64,000 bases of DNA from Xiphophorus maculatus (GCF_002775205.1 NC_036460.1:1680056-1744055); one strand, 5' to 3'. Positions 50,991-62,895 are shown, numbered from the stretch's first letter. Numbers and translations: made by a program. The notes: generated by a model from the sequence alone, not told the origin.

Positions 50991-51800
50991 CAGGGGTCTC
51001 AAACTCAATGTACCGGGGGCCGCTGGAGGTAGAGTCTGGGTGAGGCTGGGCTGCATTCACACACACGGCCTCCTCAGCAGAACCTTTCTGATTGTCTATT
51101 ACCATATTTGGCCGTAGTCAGGCGCTGTAACAGCCGTAATTGTGTAGTGTCTCTTTAAGATACTCTAGTGTTTCTAATGATGTCAGAAGTATGCGCCACG
51201 GCTTCTCTGTAGAGAGCGTGGGAGAAACGTGCTAGACGGACATGTTAGCTCCCTAACCTTTTAGTAATGTTGTTGTTTGGACGCTGCTCAATTTTCATGT
51301 CTGATAATATAGCAGCCGTTCAACCGGCTTTGTAAGGTTGGTGAAGAGTATTTATTAAAGGACAACACTGGGGAATTCCCAGTACCAGTGTGGTTGTGAG
51401 TTTTTGACCGTCCTGACGAATCTGCCGCCTCCTCTCCTCCCTTAAACACAACCCAAGCGTTACAGCGCCTAACCTTAATTACGTTACACTGATCAGCAAC
51501 TTCCGGGTCTAGACTGGATGCTGAAGCACGTGAAGCGGAGCGGCCGCGGAAATTGCGCATCGCATGCAAATAATGACAACTAGAAAATGCAAATAGGCCC
51601 GACCGATGTCCCGCCCCCGAGAGCAATATACTCCACCGTGATTGGTAAGTTCGTTCAGCTCCGCACACAACACTGAAAAATGCCAATTATATCAAACTCG
51701 CGGGCCGCACTAACATTAAACTTTCATATTAAGACGGGGGCCACAAACTATCGTCCCGAAGGCCGCAGTTGGCCCGCGGGCCGCGAGTTTGAGACCCCTG
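50991..51800. mobile_element. Charlie-type hAT MITE
   Basis: 810 bp. The inverted ends CAGGGGTCTCAAACTC are perfect over 16 bases. The left flank ATCTAGAT fits the Charlie target preference (nTCTAGAn), and the right flank GTTTAGAT matches six of eight bases. There is no transposase frame of useful length. It sits at the right edge of duplicon B copy 1 and is absent from copy 2. Confidence 0.85.
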
Positions 51801-52295
51801 GTTTAGATAGAAGCTCTGATGTTTAAGAAGTTTCTTTATGGAATATTACCAGCTCAGAGTTTTAAGAAATTGATGCACCTGCTGGATATTCTGGTTCGAC
51901 AACTTTCTTGTTATGCAAAATTGTTCCATTATCAAACCTGATTTTTTTGAAAACTCACATATTTGAACAAGAAGATGTTTATCATCCAAGGAGTTAACTG
52001 ACCCTCCAGTGTGATTTCGTGGCTTGTATATTGTTCAACTGAAACTGGAATGACTACATTGTGTAACATGAGTTCTATATATTGTGAGAGCTTGCAGCTC
52101 CAAATCACAACTCAGAGCAGCTGCTGCTGCGTTTGTTCTCCGTCTGCAGACCAAATAAAGCTTTGCTCTTTGCCATTTGCCAGAGTCTCAGCCTGATCTG
52201 CTATTACACAAGATTTTTGTCCACAAGGGCCAGAGTTTTCTCCTGCAAATGCAGTTTTAGAGTTTAGTATAACTCCATAATGGTGTAATGTCTGT

Positions 52296-52604
52296 ATTTA
52301 TTTTCTGGGTTTTAATGGAAGTATTTATGAGCCGCTGACATAAAGAGCAACATCAGGAAGTGGAATGAAACCGTATTTCAGCTGCCGTGAAATCTTCATG
52401 ACTTCATGACAGAAACAGCAGAAAAACACGAAACCAGGTCAATAAAATAGACATAAACTCAGAGCTTATTACAACTGACAGACGGTAAAAGCAGCTTTAG
52501 TTTGTGAAACACTTGTTCAAAGAATCCATCTGCAAAAAACACTAAAATATTACTAAGCATTTTAGTTTCCAGGGCAAAAGTCTTAGTTCACCTGAAATAA
52601 GAAA
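52296..52604. repeat. Duplicon A, second copy, fused to duplicon B
   Basis: Matches 41923-42230 in the same orientation. It is followed within about 28 bases by the start of duplicon B copy 2. The first receptor, the minisatellite and the Rex3 that separate A and B in the first copy are missing here. Confidence 0.85.
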
Positions 52605-54017
52605 CTCACAAACTTTATGTGAGTTTCTCAAAAACTCACATAAAGGCACAACATCTTTGTTAAATTAGATTCTTTTGGGTTGTGGGAACGATTGTGTGTC
52701 TAAGTCAAGTTTGTTTGTTTTTCACAATTCAGCAACAAGATAAAAACCAAATACAGTAACCAATTATAAAAGGAGCTCTGTAGTCCACTTCCTGCTTCTG
52801 GACCGGTCTCTGGTCCGCCTGGCGTTCACTTCAAGAATTCACTTCAACTGAACCCAGACCGAGGACTGGAGGACCAGACGTCAATTAGCATTCACTTCTC
52901 ACCAACCGGACCAGAGTTTATAGGCAAACGGGCTGGAGTTAGATGAAACTGGACCACAGTTGGATTAAATCAGACTGCAGTTGGGTTATGAGGACCAAAC
53001 AGACCTTGGATTACTCCTCTGAATCCTTCAGGTCTAAAATCCTCCAAGCCTCTTGTTGCCTTCAGATTAGCTCAACATCAGAGAGTAGAGAGCTCCAGTT
53101 GTTCCCTTCACTGAGTTTACATTAAACATAAAGCTACACAAATTGAAATTCTGAAAATAAATTCCCCTAATGGACGGTGCCACTTTTCCGTTGCATTTTT
53201 GGATAAATAGTTTTTGCGCAAGGATGAGGTGGTTTTTCAGCTGGATCCAAATTCATGTAGTTTGCAGAACTGCAATGAAAAAACTTTTTTTGCGACAGCT
53301 ACTGCTGGAGAAACGTAGCCACTCCCAAGTAGGCGGGGCTTGTCGTTCCAAGTCATGAATAAAATGCCGACGTTTCCTCTGATTGGCTGATAGATGATGA
53401 GCACTAGGGCTGCATTGTGAATATAACATCATGTCACATCTGTCGCTCCCAGGATTTTTAATGACTTATCACAAGAACAATGTGACTTTCATTTAATTTC
53501 TTACTTGTGAAACTGTGATTTTTAACTTCAGCAGAACATGAATAAAGATTTTTAACCATTTCAAAAGGAAAAGCAGTTAGTGTGAGCCTGGTTGGTCTGT
53601 AAGGTTCACGCGGGAGGAAGGAGGCGTCGGATGATACCACCCCAAGGTCAACTCAGACATCCTCCACACATGCAGCTGTGTGAAGGAATATTTTGTGTTT
53701 TGAATCTTTCTCTCTGCTGACAACTGGAAACAGAAAAGTCCATTTGATGATGACATCATCCCGTTGATGTTGTAGGTCACTGAAAGGCTTAAGAGCAGCA
53801 AAGGAAGGTTTAGTGTTCAGTTGGATGGAAATCGCTGCGTCGGTGAAATAATGTAATGAATGTTAGGTTTTGCTGTTTATACTAATTCTTCTTCCAAACA
53901 CTGAAGATTATTAATGATACATTTTCGGGGTAAAATCTCCCAGAAAAGGATCAGGAGGGGTTTAATCTAAGCCTTCCTGACTAAATATTTTATATTCTAT
54001 AAACCATAAGGAAAATC

Positions 54018-54938
54018 ATGCTGAATTCAACACAGGTTTCATATTTCACTCTTGCTGCTTACTTTGATACCAAACAGTTTAAATATTTATTTTTCATGTT
54101 TGTTCTGTCTCTGTATGTTCTGATTATCAGCTGTAACGTCCTGCTGATCGTGGTGATCTGTGTGAACCGGACCTTACATGAACCCATGTTCCTGTTCCTC
54201 TGCAGCCTGTTTGTGAACGAACTGTACGGCAGTTGTTGTTTGTTTCCCTTACTGCTGGTTCAGATCCTCTCTGATGTTCACATCATTTCTGCTCCTCTCT
54301 GCTTCCTGCAGATCTTTTGTCTTTACACATATGTAAGCATAGAGTTTTTAAATCTAGCCGTGATGTCTTATGACCGATACCTGGCCATCTGTCATCCTCT
54401 GAACTATCATTCTTTGATGACCTTGAAGAAAGTTACAGTTTTTATTACAGCAGCCTGGATAACTGCCTACCTGGTAGTTTCTTGTACAACATCTTTGAGC
54501 TTCTCTCTGCAGCTCTGTGGAAACGTCATTAACAAAATGTACTGTGACAACTACTCTATAGTGAAACTGGCCTGCTCTGATATTACAGTCAATAACATTT
54601 ATGGCCTTTTTATCGCTGCTCTCTGTGTTTTTGGTCCAGTAGGGATAATTCTCTACACATACATGAGGATCCTGAAGGTTTGTTTTTCTGGATCCAAACA
54701 GACCCGGCAGAAAGCGGTCAGCACCTGCACTCCTCACCTGGCCTCTCTCATTAACTTCTCCTTTGGTATTTGCTTTGAGGTGTTGCAGAGCAGGTTTAAC
54801 ATGAGCACAGTTCCTAATGTTGTCACAGTATTATTGTCATTATACTATGTAACATGTCAGCCATTGTTCAGTCCTGTGATGTACGGGCTGAAACTGTCTA
54901 AAATACGCAGCATGTGGAAACGTTTGTTTTGGAAATAA
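54018..54938 (+). CDS. Odorant receptor, teleost delta-type, copy 2
   Basis: A one-exon receptor of 306 residues, the duplicate of 49508-50428. All receptor motifs are the same, including SPxxY instead of NPxxY in helix 7. Differences are V24L in helix 1, and I269V and A270T near the start of helix 7. A fourth coding change is silent. Both copies share over 500 bases of identical upstream sequence save one change at 49328/53838, so they probably share control elements. Intact. Confidence 0.94.
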   Translation: MLNSTQVSYFTLAAYFDTKQFKYLFFMFVLSLYVLIISCNVLLIVVICVNRTLHEPMFLFLCSLFVNELYGSCCLFPLLLVQILSDVHIISAPLCFLQIFCLYTYVSIEFLNLAVMSYDRYLAICHPLNYHSLMTLKKVTVFITAAWITAYLVVSCTTSLSFSLQLCGNVINKMYCDNYSIVKLACSDITVNNIYGLFIAALCVFGPVGIILYTYMRILKVCFSGSKQTRQKAVSTCTPHLASLINFSFGICFEVLQSRFNMSTVPNVVTVLLSLYYVTCQPLFSPVMYGLKLSKIRSMWKRLFWK

Positions 54939-55094
54939 CTGAAATAAAAATGTTTTATTCAGCTGACACTTCAGATCTGTGTCCAATGTGAATGGAGTAC
55001 AGATTCATGCATTCATTTAATTTGATTGTTTATGTACGTGTATATTTACAGATTAATCCCTTACCAATGTTAAAATGAAGAATAATTATTTAGC

Positions 55095-55497
55095 TCCACG
55101 TTACATAACCTGGCTCTGCTAGACAGATCCTTTTCTGGACCTTTGCTGGTCTGCTATGCATCAGAACCAGAACCAAACATGGAGAAACAGCATTCAGCTT
55201 CTGTGCTTCACAAATCTGGAACAAACTTCCAAAAAACTGCAAAGCAGTCAAAACACTGAGTACTTTGAAATCTAGACTAAAACACACCTGCTAAAGTTGC
55301 TATCAAAACAAGAAATGAACCATTAATCAACATTTTGATGTGTAATGATGGCAAAATGTAATACTTACTGGTTTCCTCAATTGTTGACTGCATGGAGTCT
55401 TCTATTGCTTTGTATTTTTGTGATATTATGATGTAATGCACTTTGAACTGCCTTTTTGCTAAAATTGGTATAGAAATAAACTTGATTGGTTGATCTA
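55095..55497 (+). repeat. L2-type LINE 3-prime end, duplicated copy
   Basis: Same as 50585-50987, carried by the duplication. One change is visible at 55489. Confidence 0.75.
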
Positions 55498-55759
55498 TGG
55501 CCTTTATCTATTGATTGATAGGTAATGACTTTCTCTCTGAGCATAATATTGATGCCACGTTTCTAATAGAAACATGGTTGGATGACAATAAGGAAGGACT
55601 GCAAATTACATTTTCTTAAGAGCAGAAACCACAACAAAAGAGTTCCTACAATATTTCAGGATTTACTTAACATTAAAAATGTTTTTCTGGAAAAATTTGA
55701 CTCTTTTTCAATATGTGTTAATCAGTGTAAATGGCCATAGGCGAACTTTGACCCCAACT

Positions 55760-56575
55760 GGTAACACTTTATTTGAAGGTTGCGTGTAGGACTGACATGC
55801 CACTGTCAGAAACATGACCTAACACCTGCCATCAACATGAATATTCATGAATATTTACGACTGTTGTCATAAAGTGTCATTCTGTAAATAATGACACTTT
55901 TAAGGCAAAGTTGACATTATTCAACATGTCTTTGTTATGACAACTTGAGTTTAACTGAGAATAATCATTGTCCAAATGTAAAATGTTATGTATCTTTGGG
56001 TATTATTACATTACTATGTCATTTGACATAGTAAATGATATAGTACTAACTGTAAACTTTACAAGATCATTATAATTGTGTGATTAATATTTTCCCTTAA
56101 ACATTTGACTAGTTACAGAAGTCATTAATTGTTATTACACTTTCAATAGCTTTAACAACAAAGTCATTATTTCCGACGGAATAATAATAAAGATTTTATT
56201 ACGTTTTATTACACTGTAAAATGATTTAACAACAGTCATTAATAATTTGTCTTACATCAAGTAAAGAGGAACAAGTAGCTCTAGTTATTAACATGTCATT
56301 AACTGTTATTACTGTCAAATGCCATATTAACAGAGTCGTTAATATTAACCCTTACCTCAAGTACAGTGAAAGAAGTAGCAACCTGAAAATTACCCAAAGC
56401 AATCACCATGGTTACCACTGCCAATACACAACATTTTTAAGATTAATGTCCATTTGTATGTCTGAGTATCTGTTTTTATGTAGATGTTTTACTTTTGGTT
56501 TCTTGATGGGCTGACTGGATGACAATTTTCTTCATACACTTTACAATATCAATAAAAATAAATATAGTTCATCGT
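55760..56575. repeat. Possible MITE starting GGTAACACTTTATTT
   Basis: The block begins like a common fish DNA element and has repeated words (GTCATTAACTGTTATTAC, AATAATGACACTTTT). The right end is uncertain and no flanking duplication is resolved. Confidence 0.35.
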
Positions 56576-56917
56576 TTGTGAGACCCAGCTCACAAAATTC
56601 AGCACTGAGACTATAAAGAAACAAAGAGTCAGAAAAGAAATTTATTTAAATTTTATGGTGAAAAAACAAAAAAGAGAGACAAAACGCATAAAAATAGTTT
56701 CAGGAGATTATGTGTAACATTTATATTTCATTGAAATACTTGCAAAAACAAAATCTTCAACAGTCAGAATATAGACTTTTATGTATTCAGCTGCAGAGCA
56801 TTAAAATAAAATTATGCCACACATTCAGGGAAACTTGGATTAGAGCTGCTCCTCCTGCACACCAACAACTGGAGGTGGTTTGAGCTTGTGATAAGATCCA
56901 GTGGTCTAAAAAAAAAC

Positions 56918-57847
56918 CTAAATCTTTCTCAGAACCAGCTTTTTACACATGCTGCGTATTTTTGACATATTCAGGCCGTATAGAACTGGGTTAAAGAGCG
57001 GCTGGCAGGTGAGATAATACAATGGAAATATTGTTCTTAGCAAGCCAGGAGCAGTATTCATGTTAAATCTGCTCTGCAATATTTCAAAGGAAACACCAAA
57101 GGAGAAGTTGATTATAGAAGCAAGGTGGGGCGTGCAGGTACTGACGGCTTTCTGCCGGGTCTGTTTGGACCCAGAGAAACACACCTGAAGGATCCTCATG
57201 TAGGTGTAGACGATAACAGAAACAGGAACACAGACTGTGAAGAAAGCCATGATTAGTTCATAGATGTTATTGGCTGTGGGGTCGTTACAGGCCAGCTTGA
57301 TGATGGAGTGATTGTCACAGTAAACCTTATTGATGACGTTCCCACAGAGCTGCAGAGAGGAGCTCAGGAATACGGTGAAACCAACACAGAAAAGAGGAGG
57401 CAACCATATGATGGATATAAGAATCGCTATTCTCCTTGAAGTCATCAGGGAGTTATACTGCAGAGGACAGCAGATCGCTACGTATCTGTCATAAGACATG
57501 ACGGCTAAGTTAGTAAACTCTACACTTCCGTAAGTATAAAGAATGAAAATCTGCAGTAGACAAAGAGGAGCAAAAATTATATGAACATCAGAGAGGATCT
57601 GAACCAGCAGGAAGGGAAACAAACCCAAACTGCCGTACAGTTCATTCACAAACAGGCTGCAGAGGAACAGGAACATGGGTTCATGTAAGGTCCGGTTCAC
57701 ACAGATCACCGCGATCAGCAGGACATTAGAGCTGATAATCAGAACATACAGAGACAGGATGATGGTGAAGAAAAAGTAGCTCAGCATGCCTGTGTCTAAA
57801 AATGCACTCAGAGTAAAATATAAGACATGAGTGGAATTAATTTTCAT
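56918..57847 (-). CDS. Odorant receptor, teleost delta-type, intact
   Basis: A one-exon receptor of 309 residues from the chosen start MKINSTHV. An upstream in-frame ATG at 57874 would add nine residues. I prefer 57847 because the M-x-x-NST pattern agrees with the other receptors. It has MSYDRYVAIC, KVYCDNHS-type loop 2 text after LQLCGNVIN, QVCFSGSKQTRQKAVSTCTPHL and PLFNPVLYGL with NPxxY kept. Seven hydrophobic segments are evident. The text HIIFAPLCLLQ at helix 3 carries the disulphide cysteine. Confidence 0.94.
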   Translation of the reverse strand: MKINSTHVLYFTLSAFLDTGMLSYFFFTIILSLYVLIISSNVLLIAVICVNRTLHEPMFLFLCSLFVNELYGSLGLFPFLLVQILSDVHIIFAPLCLLQIFILYTYGSVEFTNLAVMSYDRYVAICCPLQYNSLMTSRRIAILISIIWLPPLFCVGFTVFLSSSLQLCGNVINKVYCDNHSIIKLACNDPTANNIYELIMAFFTVCVPVSVIVYTYMRILQVCFSGSKQTRQKAVSTCTPHLASIINFSFGVSFEILQSRFNMNTAPGLLRTIFPLYYLTCQPLFNPVLYGLNMSKIRSMCKKLVLRKI

Positions 57848-57874
57848 TCTTAATTTTGTTTGTAATACAAACAT

Positions 57875-58665
57875 GAAGATGACTGAGTAGACAAACTGAT
57901 CACAGAGAAATGCTACATGCTGACAAAATAAATTAGAGGAGGAACTAAATCACAAATATCCATGTGTCTTTTCTAATTAAAAACAACAAAGGGTTGAATG
58001 ATGGAAACATGTACAGCCACCAGGAAGTCAGGAATGGCATTACGACTCCTAACTGAGCTCAGATCTGCTTCCCTTAAAGAGTCAGAGCAGAGAAACGCCC
58101 ACAGCAACACAACCAATAATCAATCAACTCACCAAACAATATTTCCACTTCAATAACTGGCTGTGATTGACTCAAAGGTATCAGTTCATGTGCGTTTTAT
58201 GTTAAACTTTAACACAAACAATCCTAATCTACACTATGAATGAAGTGTAGTATAAAATATATAAAAAATATATGAAACATTAAATGTAAAAGATTAAAAA
58301 AAATCTTATTCAATAGGTTAGAATATCATTGAAGAAAATTGTTTGTTTAGTTACATTACTGAAAGAATTATATTAATTTCACACATTGATGTTTTCAAGC
58401 CTTCACTTCTATTATGATTATTTTCATTAAAAATAATTTAAGATTAGAATATAACATCAGAACAATAAAAATGTTTTCATATAGAAATGTGGCCTAAATA
58501 AAGTCTGCTTAATATTAATATCTGTATCTCAGTTATTATTTTCAACTTTTAATCAGAAAAACAAGCCTCATTAGACTACATACTCAGACTTATTGAACAT
58601 GAATATAGTTATTAAAAAAAAGAAAAAGTATGTAAATAATACTGAAAATGTGTTTTGTGTGTGTG
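57875..58665. other. AT-rich spacer
   Basis: Very AT-rich, with no gene or named repeat. Confidence 0.4.
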
Positions 58666-58983
58666 GGAGGGGGGGGGGGGGGCACTCTTGTTTGCATAGC
58701 TATCTTTGTGGGAACTTTCCATTGACTTCCATTCATTTCTAAAGCCTAAACCTTACCCTTACCTTTACCCTAACCCTCCCTATTACATACCTAACCCTAA
58801 CCAACCAAAACTCACTTCACACCGTAGTCCTAAATCTGACCCCTGACCCAAAAACAGCGTTTCCCCTTATGGGGACCAGGCTTCAGTCCCCACAAACAGC
58901 AGTGGGTCCCCACAACGTAGTATGTGTCAGGAAAATGGTTCCCACAAGGTATTAGAAACAAACGCACACACACTAACACCCAC

Positions 58984-59023
<40 letters not shown>

Positions 59024-59354
59024 CCACACACACACCCAGACGCCCCCCCCCCCCCCACACACACACACACCACACTCACACATGTGTGTGTGTGCACCCA
59101 CACTTGTTTGCATGGCTATCTTTGTGGGGACTATCCATTGACTTCCATTCATTTCTACAGCCTAAACCTTACCCTTACCTTTACCCTAACCAAAACTCAC
59201 TTCACACCGTAGTCCTAAATCTGACCCCTGACCCCAAAACAGCGTTTCCCCTTATGGGGACCAGGCTTCAGTCCCCACAAACAGCAGTGGGTCCCCACAA
59301 CGTAGTATGTGTCAGGAAAATGGATCCCACAAGGTATTAGAAACAAACACACAC

Positions 59355-59433
<79 letters not shown>

Positions 59434-59434
59434 C
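58666..59434. repeat. Tandem pair of a 250-bp repeat with CA/GT microsatellites
   Basis: Two copies at about 58683-58980 and 59097-59360. Both have GTTTGCAT..CTATCTTTGTGGG, CCTTACCCTTACC, CTTATGGGGACCAGG and AAGGTATTAGAAACAAAC. Each copy is followed by CA repeats. Between the copies lie a C homopolymer near 59043-59057 and more CA/GT. After the second copy ACACACATGTGTGTGT starts a GT run of about 40 units. Confidence 0.85.
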
Positions 59435-60110
59435 TCATCCTTGTTTTTGATGCAGAGTAAGAGCCATTTCCCTAACAAATACTACATTATTGGGACCAAC
59501 TGCTCCTTATGGGGCCCAAAGCCCCGGCCCATGTAGCTTTTACGTTCAACCAAACCCAATGAGCCACTACAAGGATTTTTTCACTCATTTGTTCTTGTTA
59601 GAATAGATATTAGCTTAACTTATGGGATCTCTATAGCACATGAACATAGTGATCTTTGTTGTCCTATTGCTGACATGTTTGGATTTAATCTTCTGACCCA
59701 CATGCAGAATCAACAAGTTCAATTAAGGTATATGTTTTATTTCTTTCAAAGAACAAGCAACAATTTACAGGTTTCCTTGATGTATCAGGGAGTGGCAGTG
59801 TCATGCAATCCGTGGCATCTGGAATGAGAGTTGGGTTATTGGTGGCCTGTCATGAGTTGATCAGATGCAGTATGAAAAAGGCTTACTTTCGAATGGACTT
59901 AGTGAAGCATGGGAGAAAGGTGCCCAGGGGTCCTGTGTGGAGAATGGAGATGGAGCTTCTGGAGGCAAGTGCAAGGTAGGCGATGACCGAGAGCCAGGGG
60001 TCTGACTGAGCGGAGTGGAGATGGGGGGAACGGTGGAGCAGGCAGGCAGGTAGGTACTTGCTGGGGAGTTCCACAGGAGGGAAAACGGTTGAACCGATTC
60101 CTCTAAAGAG
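59435..60110. other. Spacer with partial repeat
   Basis: The first 100 bases echo the GGGACCAA...CCTTATGGGGCCC wording of the neighbouring repeat. The rest holds no gene that I recognise. Confidence 0.35.
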
Positions 60111-61180
60111 TAGTGATGGGCTATCTGAAGCCAGGCTTCGAGGCTTGTGTCGTCTTATTGAAAACCACGTGACTGGCAACAAACGAGGCCTCGCATTGCA
60201 TGGGTCACGTGACTGCTTCATTTTGCGTGTCGGTTTTCAAAATAAAGGATCGCATCAGAGGAGTATTTGTCTTCAGCAGTGGCCGAAATAAAAGGAACCT
60301 TTTATAGTTCATGTGCATTAATGATTTTGATGATGGCACTCATCAAAATGTAATGTTTGTTATTGATTTTCTCAATTGTTGATTATGGTATATTTTATGA
60401 CATTATATTTGTGTGTTTTTTATTATGTAAAGCACTTTGAAACCTCAATGTTGCTGAAATGTGCTACACAAATGAACTTGATTGAAAAGGAGCCAGCGAG
60501 AAAAAAAATCTGACATCTGCAAATACTTTGAGATGATCATTCACAAGGTTCTTAAATAAAAAATAATTAAACCCTTCACCTCCAAAATTCTCACCTTCTT
60601 GAAATTTCCACTTCTTTGTTCTGAAAAAATATATCAGTCTTGCACAGCAGAAACAGACTAAAGCTGTTGGAAAAGTAAAATTCTGGCCTGATAAGTAAAA
60701 ATATAAGGGATCAGATCAAAGAGCCAATAGAAATCCAAGAAAAAGAGACATTTTGAAGAATTTTAGTTTTTAGGAGGCAAATCAAAACTCAAAGAAAACT
60801 GTCTGCCCCAACAAGCACCGCACTCTGAGTACACTAAAACAAATGTCTATTGTCAAATCAGTCTATGACTAAAGAAAACAGCCACTGACAGTCAACATAT
60901 ACCAGGATTGACTACAAATCATTTTAATAACTAAAAAAGATTAGTTAAATAGGATTTAATTGACTCTCCTGTTACTAAACATGAGTTTGACAAAAACCTT
61001 GTGACAATATTGCATGTACTAATTGTTTTTAAATATGTCTGTCTGAGTGACAAGGCTGTCACAGTTTGAACAGCAGATGTCACTAGTGAAAAATGAATGA
61101 ACCACTGAGTAACGAATCTTTGGGCAAAGCAAAGGGCCTGAAGCTTCATTGCTTCATGAGGCTTCATTTGGCCATCACTA
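60111..61180. mobile_element. hAT-type element with an L2 tail inside
   Basis: Inverted ends TAGTGATGGGC and GCCATCACTA, with the flanks CTAAAGAG (60103-60110) and CTAGAGAG (61181-61188) matching at seven of eight bases. Words like GGCTTCGAGGCTT and GAGGCTTCATTTGG lie near the ends. From about 60340 to 60486 it carries an L2-type LINE tail ending in AACTTGATTG, perhaps a later insertion. No transposase frame. Confidence 0.65.
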
Positions 61181-61690
61181 CTAGAGAGATCCAGTGACAT
61201 AAACCTAAAGGAAGCAAAAACAAGAACTACAAACTTCAGGCAGGTATTCAAGAGACTGATCAAAAGCTAAAAATAACCAATAACAACAAGAGGTTCCCAG
61301 AGTGACTACCAGTAGACGTTAATCATCCAGCACTGAGTGAAGGCTCTGCTGCTCATTTATCCCCAGCACTCTGATGAGGCTGATGAGCTCCACATGTAAA
61401 GGCTGCCCAGGCTCTCCACCAAGATCCTCACTGGAAGAGATGTGTTACTCGCACTCACACACATGCACACAAGAACCCTGACAATTGCTGAGGAAAACCA
61501 TTTAACTTACCATCAGTGCCGGGTTTGATCTTGGGGTAAATTAAATCTGAAGAGCAGTTCAAACACCAGCATAACCAGACTGGCTTTTCACCTTTCACAG
61601 CGTTTCAATAAGTGATATTTCTTAACAGATAAATGGGATCTTTTTATGTAATGCACATCATTATATAATGATGTAATATATATATAAAAA
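61181..61690. other. Spacer
   Basis: No gene or named repeat seen. Confidence 0.35.
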
Positions 61691-62220
61691 GAAAATATTC
61701 CCTTCTCACCCACCGCGGGTGGTTCTTGTCCTCTGAGCTCGGGTCCTCTACCAGAGGCCTGGGAGCTTGAGGGTTCTGCGCAGTATCTTGGCTGTGCCAA
61801 GGACTGCACATTTCTGGACTGAGATGTCTGATGTTGTTCCTGGGATCTGTTGTAGCCATTGGTCCAGTTTGGGGGTGACTGCCCCGAGGGCCCCGATGAC
61901 CACAGGCACCACTGTGGTCTTCACCTTCCAGGCCCTCTCCAGTTCCTCCCTGAGGCCCTGGTATTTCTCTAGTTTCTCGTGCTCCTTTTTCCTGATGTTG
62001 CAGTCGCTTGGTATCGCTACATCTACCACAATGGCTTTCCTCTGTTGTTTATCCACTACGACAATGTCTGGTTGGTTCGCCATTACCATTTTGTCTGTCT
62101 GGATCTGGAAGTCCCACAGGATCTTAGCTCTGGCGTTCTCCGCCACCTTTGGGGGTGTTTCCCACTTTGATCTCGGGGTTTCCAGTCCATATTCTGCACA
62201 GATGTTTGTGTACACTATGC
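61690..62220 (-). mobile_element. R4/Dong-type LINE fragment with restriction-like endonuclease
   Basis: The minus-strand frame 61748-62215 reads ILWDFQIQTDK, then QPDIVVVDKQQRKAIVVDVAIP, then EKYQGLREEL and VVPVVIGALGAVTPKL. PD...D with K after it is the signature of the restriction-like endonuclease at the C-terminus of R2/R4/Dong-type LINEs. In fish this would fit Rex6-like elements. Only the C-terminal end is kept, without the polymerase. The 5-prime side runs into an AT microsatellite. Confidence 0.6.
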
Positions 62221-62258
62221 CTGCACTATATATATAGTGCTATAGTGCTATAGCCACA

Positions 62259-62261
<3 letters not shown>

Positions 62262-62349
<88 letters not shown>
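62262..62349. repeat. AT microsatellite
   Basis: A pure AT run of about 43 units, next to the LINE fragment. Confidence 0.98.
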
Positions 62350-62353
<4 letters not shown>

Positions 62354-62469
62354 GTTAACATACAGCTTCAGTTATTCCAGCTGGAAACTGGAAATCAAGT
62401 TAACCTCTGACCTGACCGTCCAAAGCCATATAAAGCCAGTTCCAAAGTGGGCCTTCTAGCAGCTGCAGA

Positions 62470-62895
62470 ACATTTCCAGGACCACAGGACTAAAGTCTCA
62501 GATCAGAGAAACTCATCCAGGTGTTTCTCTTTAGTGGCTTTGATTCCTGCAGCAGCGTCTTCACAGGTCTGACTGACAAACCAACAGTCCAGAACCTGCA
62601 GCTGGTCCAGAATGCTGCTGCTGGAGTTCTGACTAGAACCAGGGAGATGTACTCTAAATCTAGACTAAAACTCCACCTGTTTAGAGATGCTTTTGAACCA
62701 TAATAAATTAAAGGCTGACCAACATTTTAATGTGAAATAATGGCAAAATGTAATTTAGTGGTTTTCTCGGTTGTTGACTGTTTGGTGTCTTCTATGACTG
62801 TATTTTGTGTTTTTATGATGTGAAGCACTTTAAACTGCCTTGAACTGCCTTCTTGCTGAAATGTTCTATATAAATAAACTTGCTTGATTGATGCA
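62470..62895 (+). repeat. L2-type LINE 3-prime end
   Basis: Encodes the text LQLVQNAAAGVLTRTR, the well-known polymerase-end block of L2 elements. It ends in GCACTTTAAACTGCC, CTATATAAATAAACTTGCTTG. Confidence 0.8.

Larger units (their letters stand above)
52632..55497. repeat. Duplicon B, second copy, carrying an odorant receptor
   Basis: See duplicon B copy 1. The right edge lacks the hAT element and continues into unrelated sequence. Confidence 0.95.

Noticed and set aside
52005-52210. Possible solo LTR, with AATAAAGCTTTGCT and a CA-type end
   Set aside because: I could not find flanking duplications or a second copy, so the resemblance is too weak to call.
58740-58805. Telomere-like CCTAACCC words
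   Set aside because: Only a few irregular copies inside a dispersed repeat, not a true telomeric array.
58830-59540. Frames with Thr-His or Val-Cys runs
   Set aside because: They are CA/GT microsatellite read in different frames.
61979-62237. Plus-strand frames at the R4/Dong-type fragment
   Set aside because: They are antisense to the clear endonuclease-like frame.
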